This document shows positions 1-9,962 of a DNA stretch of 64,000 nt, in pieces; the stretch's first letter is position 1, and each line of letters starts with the position of its first letter. This DNA is from Podocnemis expansa (lineage: Eukaryota > Chordata > Testudines > Podocnemididae), in the NCBI GenBank assembly GCA_007922195.1, contig ML682120.1, positions 338,693 to 402,692 of the forward strand. Reading direction: 5' to 3'. Under the pieces are notes generated by a model. That model saw only the letters and a list, made by a program, of their open reading frames with translations, ran no database searches and was not told the origin of the DNA. A program made the position numbers and the translations under genes.

Positions 1-350
1 ACCTGACTTAATCCTTCGCATCCATATATAGCAAAGTCATCTGCTGCCATCAAAGCTCTCATGTGTCATATAAAGATTACATTCCAAGACTATAAATTCA
101 TTAGAAGAATCTTACGGTTTTTGTAGCTATGACTCACTGTACTTGATTTTTCATTTCTTCTACAAAATCTCCTGGATATCACATGGCTTGATACTTCAGG
201 AGTTGCAGACTAGAAGAATACATGTTATTCCTCAATCTTTAGTGACTCTCACTAGAAACACATACACACTGCCTGAATGATTACAGAGAGAGCAAGTTGA
301 ATAGGACTTCTCTAGTTCATATAAGAGAATAAGTGAAACTGATCCAGAGG
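1..350. other. 5' flank of CBP unit A (non-coding)
   Basis: No gene. The stretch is a diverged copy of 14,700-15,070, of 39,000-39,149 plus 40,029-40,320, and of 48,130-48,560: shared phrases include GTCAAAG, CATATAAAGATT, ATTCATTAGAAGAAT and TATGACTCACT in the same order. It shows that the window opens inside one copy of the repeated CBP unit. Confidence 0.7.
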
Positions 351-694
351 CAGGGGCATTGCTGGCACCTGGTACAAAAGGCCCATGCCCTGAATGCTGG
401 CGCTAGTGCCCTGGGTCCTGGCTGGGCCCCGCCTCTCCCGGTCTCCATCTGGATCGGGCCAGAGATCCATGGCCCAGCTGCCCACAGCCACGGCTGCCAC
501 TCCCAGCTCTGCCCCTGGCCAGGGAGCCGGGCCCAGCCTCCCACGTCAGCAGCAGCTGCTTCCAGCCTCCTCAAAGTCTGGGTGATCCAGCGGCTGCTCT
601 CCACACTGTCCCTGGCTTGGGGGCAGGTCCTGCGGGCAGGGAATGGGGTCTGGGACCGTGCCCTGCATCATTCCCTGAGGCAGTGATGCCCCTG
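351..694. mobile_element. GC-rich non-autonomous hAT element, copy 1
   Basis: Begins CAGGGGCATTGCTGG and ends in the inverted form CAGTGATGCCCCTG. It is flanked by TCCAGAGG (343-350) and TCCAGAGC (695-702), an 8-bp target-site duplication with one mismatch, as hAT elements make. The body is very GC-rich and related, in inverted orientation, to the elements at 1,338 and 1,989. The sister unit at about 40,262 lacks the insertion. ORFs across it are chance products of base composition. Confidence 0.75.
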
Positions 695-702
695 TCCAGA
701 GC

Positions 703-1337
703 CCCCTGCGTTAAAAATGTTTCTTCAGTTTTTTAGACCACATGGAGAACTTGAGAGGTCCTTTCCACCATAAGGATCGATTGATTACACAACAAAAATT
801 GTATAACCCCTTGAAATCATGTAATTCCTTCCTCCAGTTTTTGAACAATTACTTTGGTACTAACTCCACAAGGTAAGACGTGAAGAGTGTACCCTGGGGC
901 TTTCTTTCATCTGTAGAGTTTATGTCCCAGCCACAAACCTGCTGTTATGCTATTGACCTCACTGATGTTGTGGTGGGATGTTCTCACAGCTAGAATGGTA
1001 AGTGTGCCATGTAGCTGAGCAGTAACTGTGAGCAGGTGACCTGAGCAATAACTATAGCTGGGTTTTGTTTTTGAATGTGCCACTTGGGTTTCTGTATAAA
1101 CTTCAGCTCAGTGTGCTTATTTACCTCCACATACACAGATCTAGAGTAATATTATGCTTGATGATTGCTGGCTTCCTCAACTCAAAGGCCTTCAAGGCAC
1201 TTCACATTCAAGAAAGTTATGCGTCCACAGTGTGATATTGTTTGAATGGTAGAATTTTTACCTGGGAAGAGATGCCCCAAAGAGTGGAGTAGGTCAAGTT
1301 TATAAATACATCCTAACTTTTGTGCTGTCTTTCAAAC
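703..1337. other. Unit A flank, non-coding
   Basis: Matches 15,075-15,345, 40,310-40,930 and 48,550-48,910 in order (for example CATCTGTAGAGTTTATG, TGGGATGTTCTCA, GATGCCCCAAAGA). No coding region or RNA gene seen. The part from about 1,170 also occurs inverted near 8,645. Confidence 0.6.
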
Positions 1338-1673
1338 CAGATGCATCACTGGCTTGGGTAGGGACCTGGGGCATGGGCCCAGGCCCCGCCTCTGGCCTGC
1401 AGGTCCCAATCCCAGCCCGAAGGCCCCGCCCCCTGGCCAGGAACAGGGCCAGAAGCTGCCGAGCTGCAGCAAGCAGCTAGGCCCCACATCCCCGGGCGGG
1501 GCCAGGGCCAGAAGTAGCCGCAGGAGGCTGGGCCCCACATCCCCGGCCGGGGACATGCCGCCGCTGCCGCGGTCACCCAGGCCGAGGATCCCCTGCCCAA
1601 TTGGGCTGGAGATCCAGGGCACCAGTGCTGGGATTTGGGGCACATGCCCCAGTCAGCACCAGCGACGCCTCTG
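1338..1673. mobile_element. GC-rich non-autonomous hAT element, copy 2
   Basis: Left end CAGATGCATCACTGGC and right end GCACCAGCGACGCCTCTG are imperfect inverted repeats. Flanks TTTCAAAC (1,330-1,337) and ATTCAAAC (1,674-1,681) give an 8-bp duplication with one mismatch. It shares the GC-rich body and the right-end CCAATTGGGCTGG segment with copy 3 at 1,989-2,445. No transposase is encoded, so it would depend on a hAT source elsewhere. Confidence 0.8.
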
Positions 1674-1681
1674 ATTCAAAC

Positions 1682-1980
1682 TCTCACCTCAGGATTCCTT
1701 TATATTTCCTGTTAAAAACAAATACTAATTTGCAAACTTTCAGGGACAGATGCTGATGCAGAATACCTCAGTATGTTTCCATAAGCTTCAGTGATGTCCT
1801 GTTTTTTTTTAAATAAAGGAAAGGCATTTCTTCCCATTGATGTTAAAAGACATTGCATTGATGGTGTACTCTTGAATTTATAGAGTATTTTAATTATGGG
1901 TGAAAAGCTCTCTGTAGGAGTAGGTTCTTCTAGAATGCCAGAGCTGAAATTAATCCAGCCTTATCCCACAGCAATTTGAC
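1682..1980. other. Unit A flank between hAT copies
   Basis: Non-coding. Same sequence, diverged, as 40,980-41,240 and 49,640-49,890 (ATTATGGGTGAAAAGC, CTGTAGGAGTAG), and present inverted at about 8,150-8,400 in the same unit. Confidence 0.6.
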
Positions 1981-1988
1981 CATACAAG

Positions 1989-2445
1989 CAGGGGCAGCGC
2001 CATCCTGGGGAGGGATCCGGGGCTTGGCCCCAGGCCACGCCCCCAGCCCGCAGGCCCTGCCCCCTGGCTGGGAACAGGGCCAGAAGCCCCTGCATGCTGC
2101 CACGGGCGGCTGGGCCCACATCCCTGGCTGGGGATGGGGATGGAGCGGCCGCCGCTGCTGCGGACAGCCGAGCCCTGGATCCCACACTGGGAACAGGGCT
2201 GCTGTGGCTGCGGCTGCGGGCAGCTGGGCCCCGGATCCCTGGCTGGGGGTGAGGCCAGGTGCAGCCTCCGTGGTCTTACCCTGGATCCCTAGCTGGGGAT
2301 GGGAATGCCATGGCCATGGGCGGCTAGGCCCCGGATCTTTAGCCCAATTGGGCTGGTGACCAGTGGGGGAGGCCACCAGACCCGGGGCACTGGAGCCGGG
2401 AATCAGGGCACGTGCCCCAGGCGCCCAGCATCAGCGACACCTCTG
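1989..2445. mobile_element. GC-rich non-autonomous hAT element, copy 3
   Basis: Starts CAGGGGCAGCGCCATC and ends CATCAGCGACACCTCTG. Flanks CATACAAG (1,981-1,988) and TATACAAG (2,446-2,453) are an 8-bp duplication with one mismatch. The inverted copy of this flank (about 8,130-8,160) reads straight through CATACAAG with no insertion, an empty site within the same window. Confidence 0.85.
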
Positions 2446-2918
2446 TATACAAGACACTCTTTAACGTTGTTGATCTTGTGAGTCTGCCTTTATGCGTTAA
2501 ATTGACTACCAAACCCACTGTAAAATAAGGCAGCCAGGTGGCCCTGATACAAATAGCTGCAGACTGTGTGTGTCTGAAGCAGCTAGGAACCCGTGATAAA
2601 ACAGAAGCTGTTTATGGCAGGCAAATACACATAGACCTTAAAGGTTGGTTCTAACCAGCCCAAACTGCTCGCCAGTGTCTTGCAAATCATATCATGTCCT
2701 TGACACCATAAAAGGAGAAATTGTAATCTGTACCAAGAAGAAGCTGCCAAATTTTGTTACTGCCCTTCCTAATATATGCAAAGGTAAACAAGTTGCTAAT
2801 GTAATAAAAGATTCTGTAATATGTTATGGGGGCAGAGACCAGCCCTGCTCTTTCCCAGTGAATGTTCTCATAAAATAAAGAATTAGCCTTGCTGATGCAC
2901 TCATCTTTTTTTTTTTTT
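2446..2918. other. Unit A flank, then unrecognised sequence
   Basis: The first 50-70 bp continue unit A after the hAT element. The rest matches no other unit here. It holds an AATAAA at 2,874-2,879 and a T-run abutting the assembly gap; it could be part of an LTR or a LINE tail. Short ORFs of 77 and 119 codons have no recognisable domain. Confidence 0.35.
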
Positions 2919-2928
2919 NNNNNNNNNN
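2919..2928. other. Assembly gap (10 N)
   Basis: Ten undetermined bases between a poly-T run and a poly-C run at the edge of the minisatellite; the true size is unknown. Confidence 0.95.
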
Positions 2929-4565
2929 CCCCCCACCACCAGTCTAGCATGGTGGGGAGCCGGTCACACAGGGCTTCCTTCTCCCCATTGCCCAGCCAGG
3001 TGCAAGGGAAGCTTTGAACACAGGGACCCCTTCCCACACCGCCCATCTAGCACAGGGATAAGCCTGTCTCATGGGGATCCCTTCTCCCTACTGCCAGGCT
3101 AGTGAGGGGGGAAGCTGGCTGGTCAGAGGTGCCTTGTCTCTGCCACCCGGCTAGTGCGGGTGAAAGCTGAGTGCATGGGGTCCTTTCTGCTCGCCACCTG
3201 GCTAGCTAGGGAGGAAGCCAGCACATGCGGTCCTTTCTCCCCACCACCCAGCTAGCATAGGAGGAAGCTGGGCATGTAGGGTCCCTTATCCCCACTACCC
3301 AGATAGTGTGGGGCGAAGTGGGGCAGGCTCGGATCTCTTCTCCCTGCTGCCCAGCTAGCAGGGGGCAAAGATGGGCACACAGGGACCCCTTCCCCCGCCA
3401 CCTGAATAGCATAGGGTGAAGCCGAGCATGTAGAGATCCCTTCTGTCGCTGCCCGGCCAACTGCGGGAGAAGCCTGATGTGAGGGGCTCCCTTCTCCCCT
3501 TTGCCCAGCTAGCATACAGGGAAGCTGGGCATGCTGGAATCCCTTCCGCCACTGCCTGACCAGCTGCAGGAGAAGATGGGTGAGCGAGGATCCCTTCCTC
3601 CCGTCGCCTGGCTAGCGCACATGGAATTTGGGCTTGGGGGATCCCTTCATCCCACTACCTGGCTAGCACGGGGGGAAGCCGTGCTTGCAGGGATCCCTTC
3701 TCCAGACTCCCCAGCTAATGCATGGGCAAGCCGGATGCATGGGGCTCCCTTCTCCCTGCTGCCAGCTAGTATGGGGCGAAGCTGGACACACAGGCATCCC
3801 TTCCCCTGCCACCTGGCCAGCTGCAGGGAAGCTGGGCACACAGGTGTCCCTTCTCCTCCACCCCCAGCTAGTGCAGGGGGAAGTCGGGCACGTGGGGATA
3901 CATTCATATACCTCCCAGTTAACGCAAGGGTAGCCTGGTGTGCAGGGATGCCTTCTCCCCACACCCATCTAGCATGGGAGGAAGCCAGGCGTGCATGGCT
4001 TCTTCCTCCCTAAGGCCCAGCCAGCTGTGAGATAAGGTGGGCACATGAGGACCCATTCTCTCCCCCAGCTAGTACACAGGGAAGCTGGGCATGTGGGGAT
4101 TCCTTCTCCCTCGACCGCCTAGTGCAGGGGGAAGCCGGGCATCCAGGGCTCCCTTTTCCCTGCTGCTTGGCTAGCTGCAGGGGAAGCCAAGCACAAGGGG
4201 ATCCCTTTCTGCGCTGCTCAGCTAGCCCAGAGAAGCTGGGCATGTGGGGATCCCTTTCTGCACTGCCCGGCTAGCATGGGGGGAAGCTGGCTGAGGGGTG
4301 ATCCCTTCTCCCCGTCACCCAGATACTGTAGGTGTAAGCCAGGTGTGCGATGATCCCTCCTGCCTGCTGCCCAGCTAGCACAGGTATCAGCTGGTCACAC
4401 GGGCATCTCTTCCTCCACCTCCTGGTGAGCTGGGGGGGAAGCCGGGCACGTAGGGATCCCTTCTCCCCGCCTCCTGGATGTTGCAGGTGGAATCCAGACA
4501 TGTGGGGCTCCCTTCTTCCCACCTCCCAGCTAGTGTCGGGGGAAGCTGGGCCCACAGGGAACAAA
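2929..4565. repeat. GC-rich minisatellite, period about 51 bp
   Basis: About 32 degenerate units. Each has CTAGC, then a GGGGGAAGC-like stretch, GGGC(A/T)C, GGGATCCCTTC and CCCACTGCCCAG. Successive CTAG positions step by 49-52 bp (3,253, 3,304, 3,356, 3,407; later 4,172, 4,223, 4,272). Many ORFs of 60-160 codons on both strands are echoes of the period, not genes. The array runs straight into Harbinger-type sequence at 4,566, so it seems to be an expanded internal segment of such an element. Confidence 0.85.
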
Positions 4566-4845
4566 GCCAGGCTCGTGGGGTGCCATCTCCCTCATGCCTG
4601 GCTGACCCAGAAGGCTGAAGCCATTCTGAGGGTCTGTCTTTTCTCCCACTGGGATCCAGGAGCCCAGAGCCAGTAGGGGGCTATTTTTCCCCTGCCACTG
4701 GCTCTCCTATGGAGACCTAGGCAGGGGACTGATTGGCAACATGGCCCTGCCAGGAGGCCATGTTGCCACACCTCCCAGGGTGCCCCTCTCCTAATCAAAC
4801 TAGCAAGTCCTGCTGCTGGACATGGTAGTTTGATTTGTTTTTTTA

Positions 4846-4880
4846 GTTTTTTGTTTGTTGGTTGGTTGGTTGGTTGGTTT
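4846..4880 (+). repeat. (TTGG)n microsatellite
   Basis: Short run of GTTTGTTGG followed by repeated TTGG units, just left of the LTR-like insertion. Confidence 0.8.
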
Positions 4881-4889
4881 CTGGGGACG

Positions 4890-5867
4890 TGTCTGTGACC
4901 TGGGCATCCTGGGATAACCTTCTGAATGTGACAAAATCAGGGCAATCTGCACACCAGTGGTCAAACCCCCAAACCACTGACAGGTGGTACTTAAACCAGT
5001 CTCCCAATCAGTAACAAAACATGCTTCTTATTCTCCACTCTGGTCAGCATCAAGCATAACTCAATAGATCAGCCCCCTCTATCGCACATCAACTTCTCTG
5101 GTCCCTCTCTGCCACTTGGTCTCTCAAAGAAACAGGTTCCCCTGACCCCAAAGGTCCAGCCACATCACCCAGAACAATATAGACTTGGATCTTACCCAGA
5201 TTACCACGCTGCCAGCCAATCCTTTAGTAATTACAACTAAAGGTTTAATGTTAACAGAAAACAAACAAAATATCAAAAGGGTCAAAGTGAATCACATACA
5301 TACAAATGATTTAGAGTCCATAGAAAGCAAGTCTTTGAAGTATCTGTAGTTTGCAGGTTAGCCCAGCTCCTCTGATATGCATCTAGCCCCTGATTGGGTC
5401 TCAGTCCTTTGTCCATCACCAGAATAGTTCCAGAGGAGGGTGTTGGTTGTGGACAGACTGAAGGCTAAAGACAAAATGGAGATGAGTCCCCTGACTTTTA
5501 TCTCAGAGTCCTTGACAGAGCAAAATGTAGTTGGGCCACATGGTCAATATGGGTAACTGGTCAAACAAGTTTCTTCCTGAGCACTGCACCTGGGAGCCAC
5601 CCTGATGGGGACCACCAGGAGGAACAATAGTTTTGCAGACACCCAGTCTGGGATTGCCTTAAGAACAAATCACTTGGAACACACATAAAATAAACATATT
5701 TCTAATACAAATATGATAACTACATATAAATCATATCATCACTCCTACCAGATTACAGCCTTTCTCTTGATACCAAACATGGCATATCACATATAGATTA
5801 TTACAAATATGAAATATTAATATGAAAAATAATCGTAATCTGTCCCCTAGACCCAGGCAGCATGACA
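4890..5867 (-). mobile_element. Solo LTR-like insertion, about 980 bp
   Basis: Interrupts the Harbinger-type element. On the minus strand it begins TGTCATGCTGCCTGG and ends GGTCACAGACA, the TG...CA ends of retroviral LTRs, and contains an ATTAAA signal. No clean target duplication is seen and no internal viral genes are present. Size and form resemble the LTR at 16,015-16,974, but the two are not obviously the same family. Confidence 0.5.
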
Positions 5868-5985
5868 CTGTTAAATCAATTTAAGTTAAATCAATTTAAT
5901 GATCGTTATATCAATTTAACTTAAATCGCTTCAAGTTAAATCAATTTAATTCCTTGTATGTGGAGGTAGGCAAACAGATTCATCC

Positions 5986-6457
5986 CTATAATTTCTGGGG
6001 GAGGCCCATATTTGGGTAAGGGACATTGTATCTTATTTTTTTCTATGTTTAGAGGGATATAAAAACCCAGACCCTTGTTGCCAGGGTAAGTTTTTCTGCT
6101 TTTGCTCTCTGCTACTAGCTTGGAGCTTTTCCAGCTCTCAGCTAGATCCTTCTTGAGAAGATAGCTTGTTTTATTTCCTTTTTATTCTTCAGTTACTATA
6201 AGTTACTTGGACAAGTCTAGAGATTTCAGTTAAAGTTATTGAACTCTCTCCCTGAACACCCCTCCTACTGAGTCGAGGCTTCAGACATCCTTCTTGACTA
6301 AGCTGGAGAAACTAGGGTGTGAGTATTACCCACAGGCTTTTAACTATTAGACCTGATTAAGATTTCTTATATATCTTCACATTAAAGTTTATTGAAATTT
6401 GGGGGGAGATATATGTATACATTGGTTTAATTAATCTTTTCTTAAACACTGTTCCAA
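5986..6457 (+). mobile_element. LTR-like segment with TATA box and polyadenylation signal
   Basis: Contains TATAAAAA at 6,058-6,065 after a GGGATATA context, then a C/T-rich stretch and ATTAAAG near 6,390, spaced like U3-R-U5 of an LTR. Unique in this window, with no viral ORF. Boundaries are guesses; it could be unrelated non-coding DNA. Confidence 0.35.
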
Positions 6458-7190
6458 AGGTGTAGCTGTATTAATCTAGTCCAGGAAAACAAACAAGTAG
6501 TTCAGTGGCACCTTTCAGCCATATCTACACCAGCAAATTAGTCCATATTAAGAGGGCTTAATCTGGACTAACTTGGTCCCTGTTAACACCAGGCTTTGCC
6601 TAATTTGAACTAAAAAATTCTTTACTAGTAAGTTTGACCAGTTAATTCAAACTTAGAACTTAGTTCAAACTTAGCTCTAAATTTAGTTCAAACTACCATG
6701 ATGTAGCTGTGCTAGTTCAAACTAACTAAGTTCAAAGTGGTTAGTTCGAACTAACCACGTTTTTTAGTCTGAACTAAATTTTAGTTCAAACTAGCCGTGC
6801 TTTTTTAGTTCAAACTAAAAAGTCAGTTTATAATAAGAAAAAAGAGCAGCTAGTTTGAACTAAAAAGTTAGTTTGAATTAAAAAGCCATGGTTGGTTCCA
6901 ACTAACTGGGTACTGCTTAGTTTGGACTACACAAATCTGAACTAATTTTAGCTTTAAAGACTAACAAATTTATTTATCACGTGAGCTTTCATGGCAGATA
7001 ATCCCACTTCAGCAGATACTTCAAAGATGGGAAATTTACAGAATGGGAGGAAGATAAATGCAGGGAAGTATAAGTCATAGGATCAGGTCACACTGTAACA
7101 GCAAATCAAAGCAGTTGTTAAGATTCAAATGCTGGGAAACAACATATAGAATAGGGTGAGGTCAAATCACCTGTTGTAATGGGAAAATAC
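6458..7190 (+). repeat. Interspersed repeat with conserved GTGGCACCTTTAAAGACTAAC core, interrupted
   Basis: Halves at 6,458-6,521 and 6,944-7,190 form one copy of a repeat also found inverted at 53,190-53,448 and as a short piece at 44,073-44,129. The shared core reads GTGGCAC, CTTTAAAGACTAACAAATT, then GAGCTTTCATGG and GGTGATTTGAC (or its complement). The class is not certain; this core is widespread in sauropsid genomes. The split is caused by the AT-rich element at 6,522. Confidence 0.7.
6522..6943. mobile_element. AT-rich Harbinger-type inverted-repeat element
   Basis: Inserted inside the CTTT/AAAGACTAA core of the surrounding repeat. The left end reads CCATATCTACACCAGC, like the GCTATGTCTACAC termini seen elsewhere in the window. 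The body is made of TTAGTTCAAACTA-type palindromic words in both orientations. No coding capacity. Confidence 0.65.
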
Positions 7191-7195
7191 CCACC

Positions 7196-7242
7196 GGCTG
7201 TGTTCACATAGAACTCTTATTTCGAAACAACAGAGGTTCAGA
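7196..7242. mobile_element. Fragment of a Harbinger-type terminus
   Basis: GGCTGTGTTCACATAG followed by CTTATTTCGAAACAACAG matches the termini at 8,656 and 39,150 for about 45 bp, then stops at the start of the inverted unit sequence. Confidence 0.55.
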
Positions 7243-8645
7243 TCTTTACCCTGTCTGTTGTCTAGAGACAGAAAAGGAGGCACACGGAGGTGAAGGTCAC
7301 TTGGGAGTCAATGGCAGAAACAAACATAATACCCATATGTTTGGCAATTTCTATCACAGGCTATCCATAAATTACAGCCTTTCTTACACTTTTTTAGAAG
7401 GCAAAGTTAGTAATGGATCTTGTTATAAATATATGGATCCTTGGATCTTAACATCAACCTTAAAAAAAACAAACAAACTTGTGAATCTTGTGTTCCAGTT
7501 TAACTATATCTTTTTTTGTATGTGATGAATGTGTTCCTCAAAAGGAATTACAGCTGAATCAATTTTTCTATTTTTGACAAGTCTGGTAGCATTGTAAATC
7601 TCATAAGTCATAGCCTCCTTGGGATGAGGTTACCAAGTTCATTGCGTATGCTACTTTTTCTTTCCTTGGAAACACAAATTTCTAATGAGTTGTGCTAACC
7701 CAATGGTAATTTATTTTCCATATTTCATGTAATGAGGCTTTGGGTAGGTTGTCTCTTCCATTCTGGTACTGATTCTTAGCTTCCAATATTGGCACTCTTT
7801 GATTTTCATTCAATTTCCTTTTGCATTTCCTTTTTATATGTATTGTAAAATATAAGGGTAGAGCCTCAGTCAACATAAATTAGCCTTGCTCCATCATCCT
7901 CAAATTGAAGGAAAGTAGTTTACCCACCCTAGGCTGGAGAAACCATTTTTGGAGTGTGTCTTTATATGTACTCTGTGAATCTCCACCCACAACTGCTTTG
8001 ACACAATATGCAGTAAAACCAATGGAAAACATCAATTTGTGCTTCTCCTTCCATAGGCATAAAAAGCCCCTGCGTGCTGTAAGACAATTTAACACATAAA
8101 GAAAAGGGAGAATCACAAGATGAACAACATGAACGAGTATGTCTTGTATGGTCAGATTGCTGTGGGATGAGATTGGATTAGTTCCAACTCTGCCTCACCA
8201 AGGTCATTCTAGAACCTACTCCTACAGAAAGCTTTTCACCCATAATTAGAATAATTTTTAAATTGAAGAATACACCTTCAATGCAATTTCTTCTAACCTG
8301 AGTGGCAACAAATGTCTTCCCTCAATTTAAAAGAACAAAATGTCATTGCAGTTTATGGAACTCTGTGGTATTTGGCTCATGAGCTGCCCTTGAAGGTTTA
8401 CACAAGAATGTGTGTTCTAGATATGAAATACGAAGTTTTTTAAAAAGGAAAATCACATTGCTCCATCTTCCGATGCTAGTGTCTTAATGATAGCAAGAAA
8501 GTTGGCACTCATTTGTAAAACTGATCTACCCGACGTGTTGGGGCATCAACTCCCAAGAAAAAGATTATGCTATTAAACCAATAGAACACTGTAGACACAT
8601 ACAACTTTACCAAATGAGAAGTGCCCTGGAAGGCCTTTGATTCAC
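7243..8645 (-). repeat. Inverted partial duplicate of the unit 5' flank
   Basis: Read on the minus strand, this matches 40,740-42,200 of unit C in order and, over its right part, 1,170-1,980 plus 2,446-2,500 of unit A itself. Examples: AACAAGATCCATTA (unit C: AACAAGATCTGTTA), CCCAAGTGAC, CAATCTGACCATACAAG. Unit A therefore carries this segment once forward and once inverted, a fold-back about 6 kb apart. Non-coding; ORFs of 60-78 codons are not conserved. Confidence 0.75.
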
Positions 8646-8655
8646 TACACAAGAT

Positions 8656-8955
8656 GGCTGTGTTCACACACAGGCATTATTTCGATACAAGTTGTCTCGA
8701 AACAACTTGTATCAAACTAATGCCTTATTTCAAAATAACTTAATTCAAATTAACAGTTTGTTAATTCGAATTAAGGAAAAAAGCTCAAAGCGAAATAGCA
8801 GTTTCAGGCACCAGTGATTTTGAAACAAGTCACTGTTGTTTCAAAACAACATGTTCGGACAGCATCGTTTCAAAACAATCGTTTTGAAACAACATTGTTT
8901 CATCCCCACATGGGGTTTAAGTTGTTTCAAAACAACCATGTGTCGTGTGAACAGG
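8656..8955. mobile_element. Harbinger-type inverted-repeat element
   Basis: Left end GGCTGTGTTCACACAC, right end TGTCGTGTGAACAGGG; body of repeated ATTTCGAAACAAC / GTTTCAAAACAAC palindromic words. It sits at the join between the inverted segment and forward unit sequence. About 30 bp of similar sequence after 8,955 may be a second fragment. Confidence 0.7.
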
Positions 8956-8984
8956 GTATTTCTTATTTCGAAACAACCTCTGTT

Positions 8985-9699
8985 GTTGTCTTCAGGATAT
9001 ATTTTTGCACTTTAAAAAATGCTGCTTCTTCAAGGGATGCTTTCTGCAAAAAATCCTATTTCTGGTCAGACATTTGGTCAAATATCATGCTACAACCAAC
9101 TCTTCCTTTACCAAGACCTCAGGATCTCCTGGACTTCTTCCTGTGCTTAGAAAGCTGCCTTCATTTTCAAGACTTCAAAGGACTGGCTGCTAAAGGATGG
9201 TGGAGATGGTTTCTGACACAACCTCACTTTGACAGCTTAACAGAAAAACTTTCTATAAAAGAGTTGTGCTTCCTGTCTCTACCCCCTGATCTTCTCCTTC
9301 ACCCACAAGAAATATGCTCTTAGCAGTTTTTGACACAACACTGGTGACACATGTGTTGAACCAACTGTAAGCCAAGTTTTAATCACCGTCAAGTGAACTT
9401 CAGCCCTGGCAATAGGTCCATCACACAGGCCTGGGATTCACTTCATTCCCAGCTAACACCTAGCTGAAAAGCATGAAGTGGGATCTCACCCACTGGGACA
9501 AGAACACTGGCTCTCTCCTTCTTACAAGGTTAGAATGAACAGTCCAATGCCGATAACCATGAGCAGCATAAATTGAAGGGATCAAACTGGATTCTTCAGT
9601 TTTGCTAGTGATCCACCTCCAAATCTCTTTGACATCCACCCTCATTGCAACACCAAAGGAAGTCTATAGAATGATGACAAATGCAATTGGTCCTTACAA
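8985..9699. other. Unit A flank upstream of promoter
   Basis: Forward orientation again. Matches both tandem copies in unit C (42,560-43,080 and 43,318-43,870): CTTCAAGGGATG, TTTGACACAACACTGGTGACAC, GAACTTCAGCCC. A 169-codon ORF across 8,814-9,323 starts inside the transposon and has no recognisable domain, so I do not call it. Confidence 0.6.
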
Positions 9700-9924
9700 T
9701 TTTAGGATGAAAGAAATCTGAAGAGTGCAACATAGGTGTCACTCCCCATGCCTGACTTTAGTCCCAAAATAAAAATACTGAGGCAAACAGCTCCATCAAA
9801 ACAGGTATTTACCAAGAGAATTAAGTGTGTTTCATAACTAACTAGGACCTCCTCCACAAGGGCACTGTAAATCATCCAGGCAGTCTGAGAACCTGTAGTA
9901 AAGCATCCACAATTAAGGGCTCTT
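9700..9924 (+). promoter_or_regulatory. CBP unit A promoter (degenerate TATA)
   Basis: Aligned with the promoters at 35,690, 47,695 and 55,655: shared ACTGAGGCAAACAG, TTACCAAG, ACTAGGACCTCC and CCAGGCAGTC. At the TATA position the sisters have CTGTATAAA while unit A has CTGTAGTAAAG (about 9,893-9,903), so the box is damaged. Transcription start would be near 9,925. Confidence 0.6.
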
Positions 9925-9962
9925 TCAAACAGTTCTCTGCACTTCATCCCCCCAGTGAACAG
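9925..9962 (+). other. Predicted non-coding exon 1 of CBP unit A
   Basis: Contains TCTCTGCACTTCATCC and ends at the donor CAG/GTAAGT (GT at 9,963-9,964). CBP genes typically have a short 5'UTR exon followed by an intron before the coding exon; the sister copies show the same arrangement. The 5' limit is inferred. Confidence 0.6.

Larger units (their letters stand above)
4566..5985. mobile_element. Harbinger-type inverted-repeat element, right half, interrupted
   Basis: 4,680-4,830 matches 61,540-61,700 closely (CCACTGGCTCTCC, CAACATGGCCCTGCCAGG, GCCACACCTCCCAG, CAAGTCCTG). 5,868-5,985 matches 61,715-61,818 (repeated TTAAATCAATTTAA, then TGTGGAGGTAGGC in place of TGTGGACATAGCC). The two parts are split by the LTR-like insertion at 4,890-5,867. 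No left terminus is visible; it may lie in or beyond the gap at 2,919. Confidence 0.65.

Noticed and set aside
312..686. Four overlapping ORFs on both strands
   Set aside because: Entirely within the GC-rich hAT element; composition artefact.
2929..4565. CRISPR-like array or a long repetitive protein gene
   Set aside because: Units are wholly degenerate with no constant repeat and unique spacer, the host is a vertebrate, and ORFs occur in several frames on both strands as echoes of the period.
8814..9323. 169-codon ORF
   Set aside because: Begins in a transposon, continues into unit flank, and is not conserved in the sister segments of units C and D.
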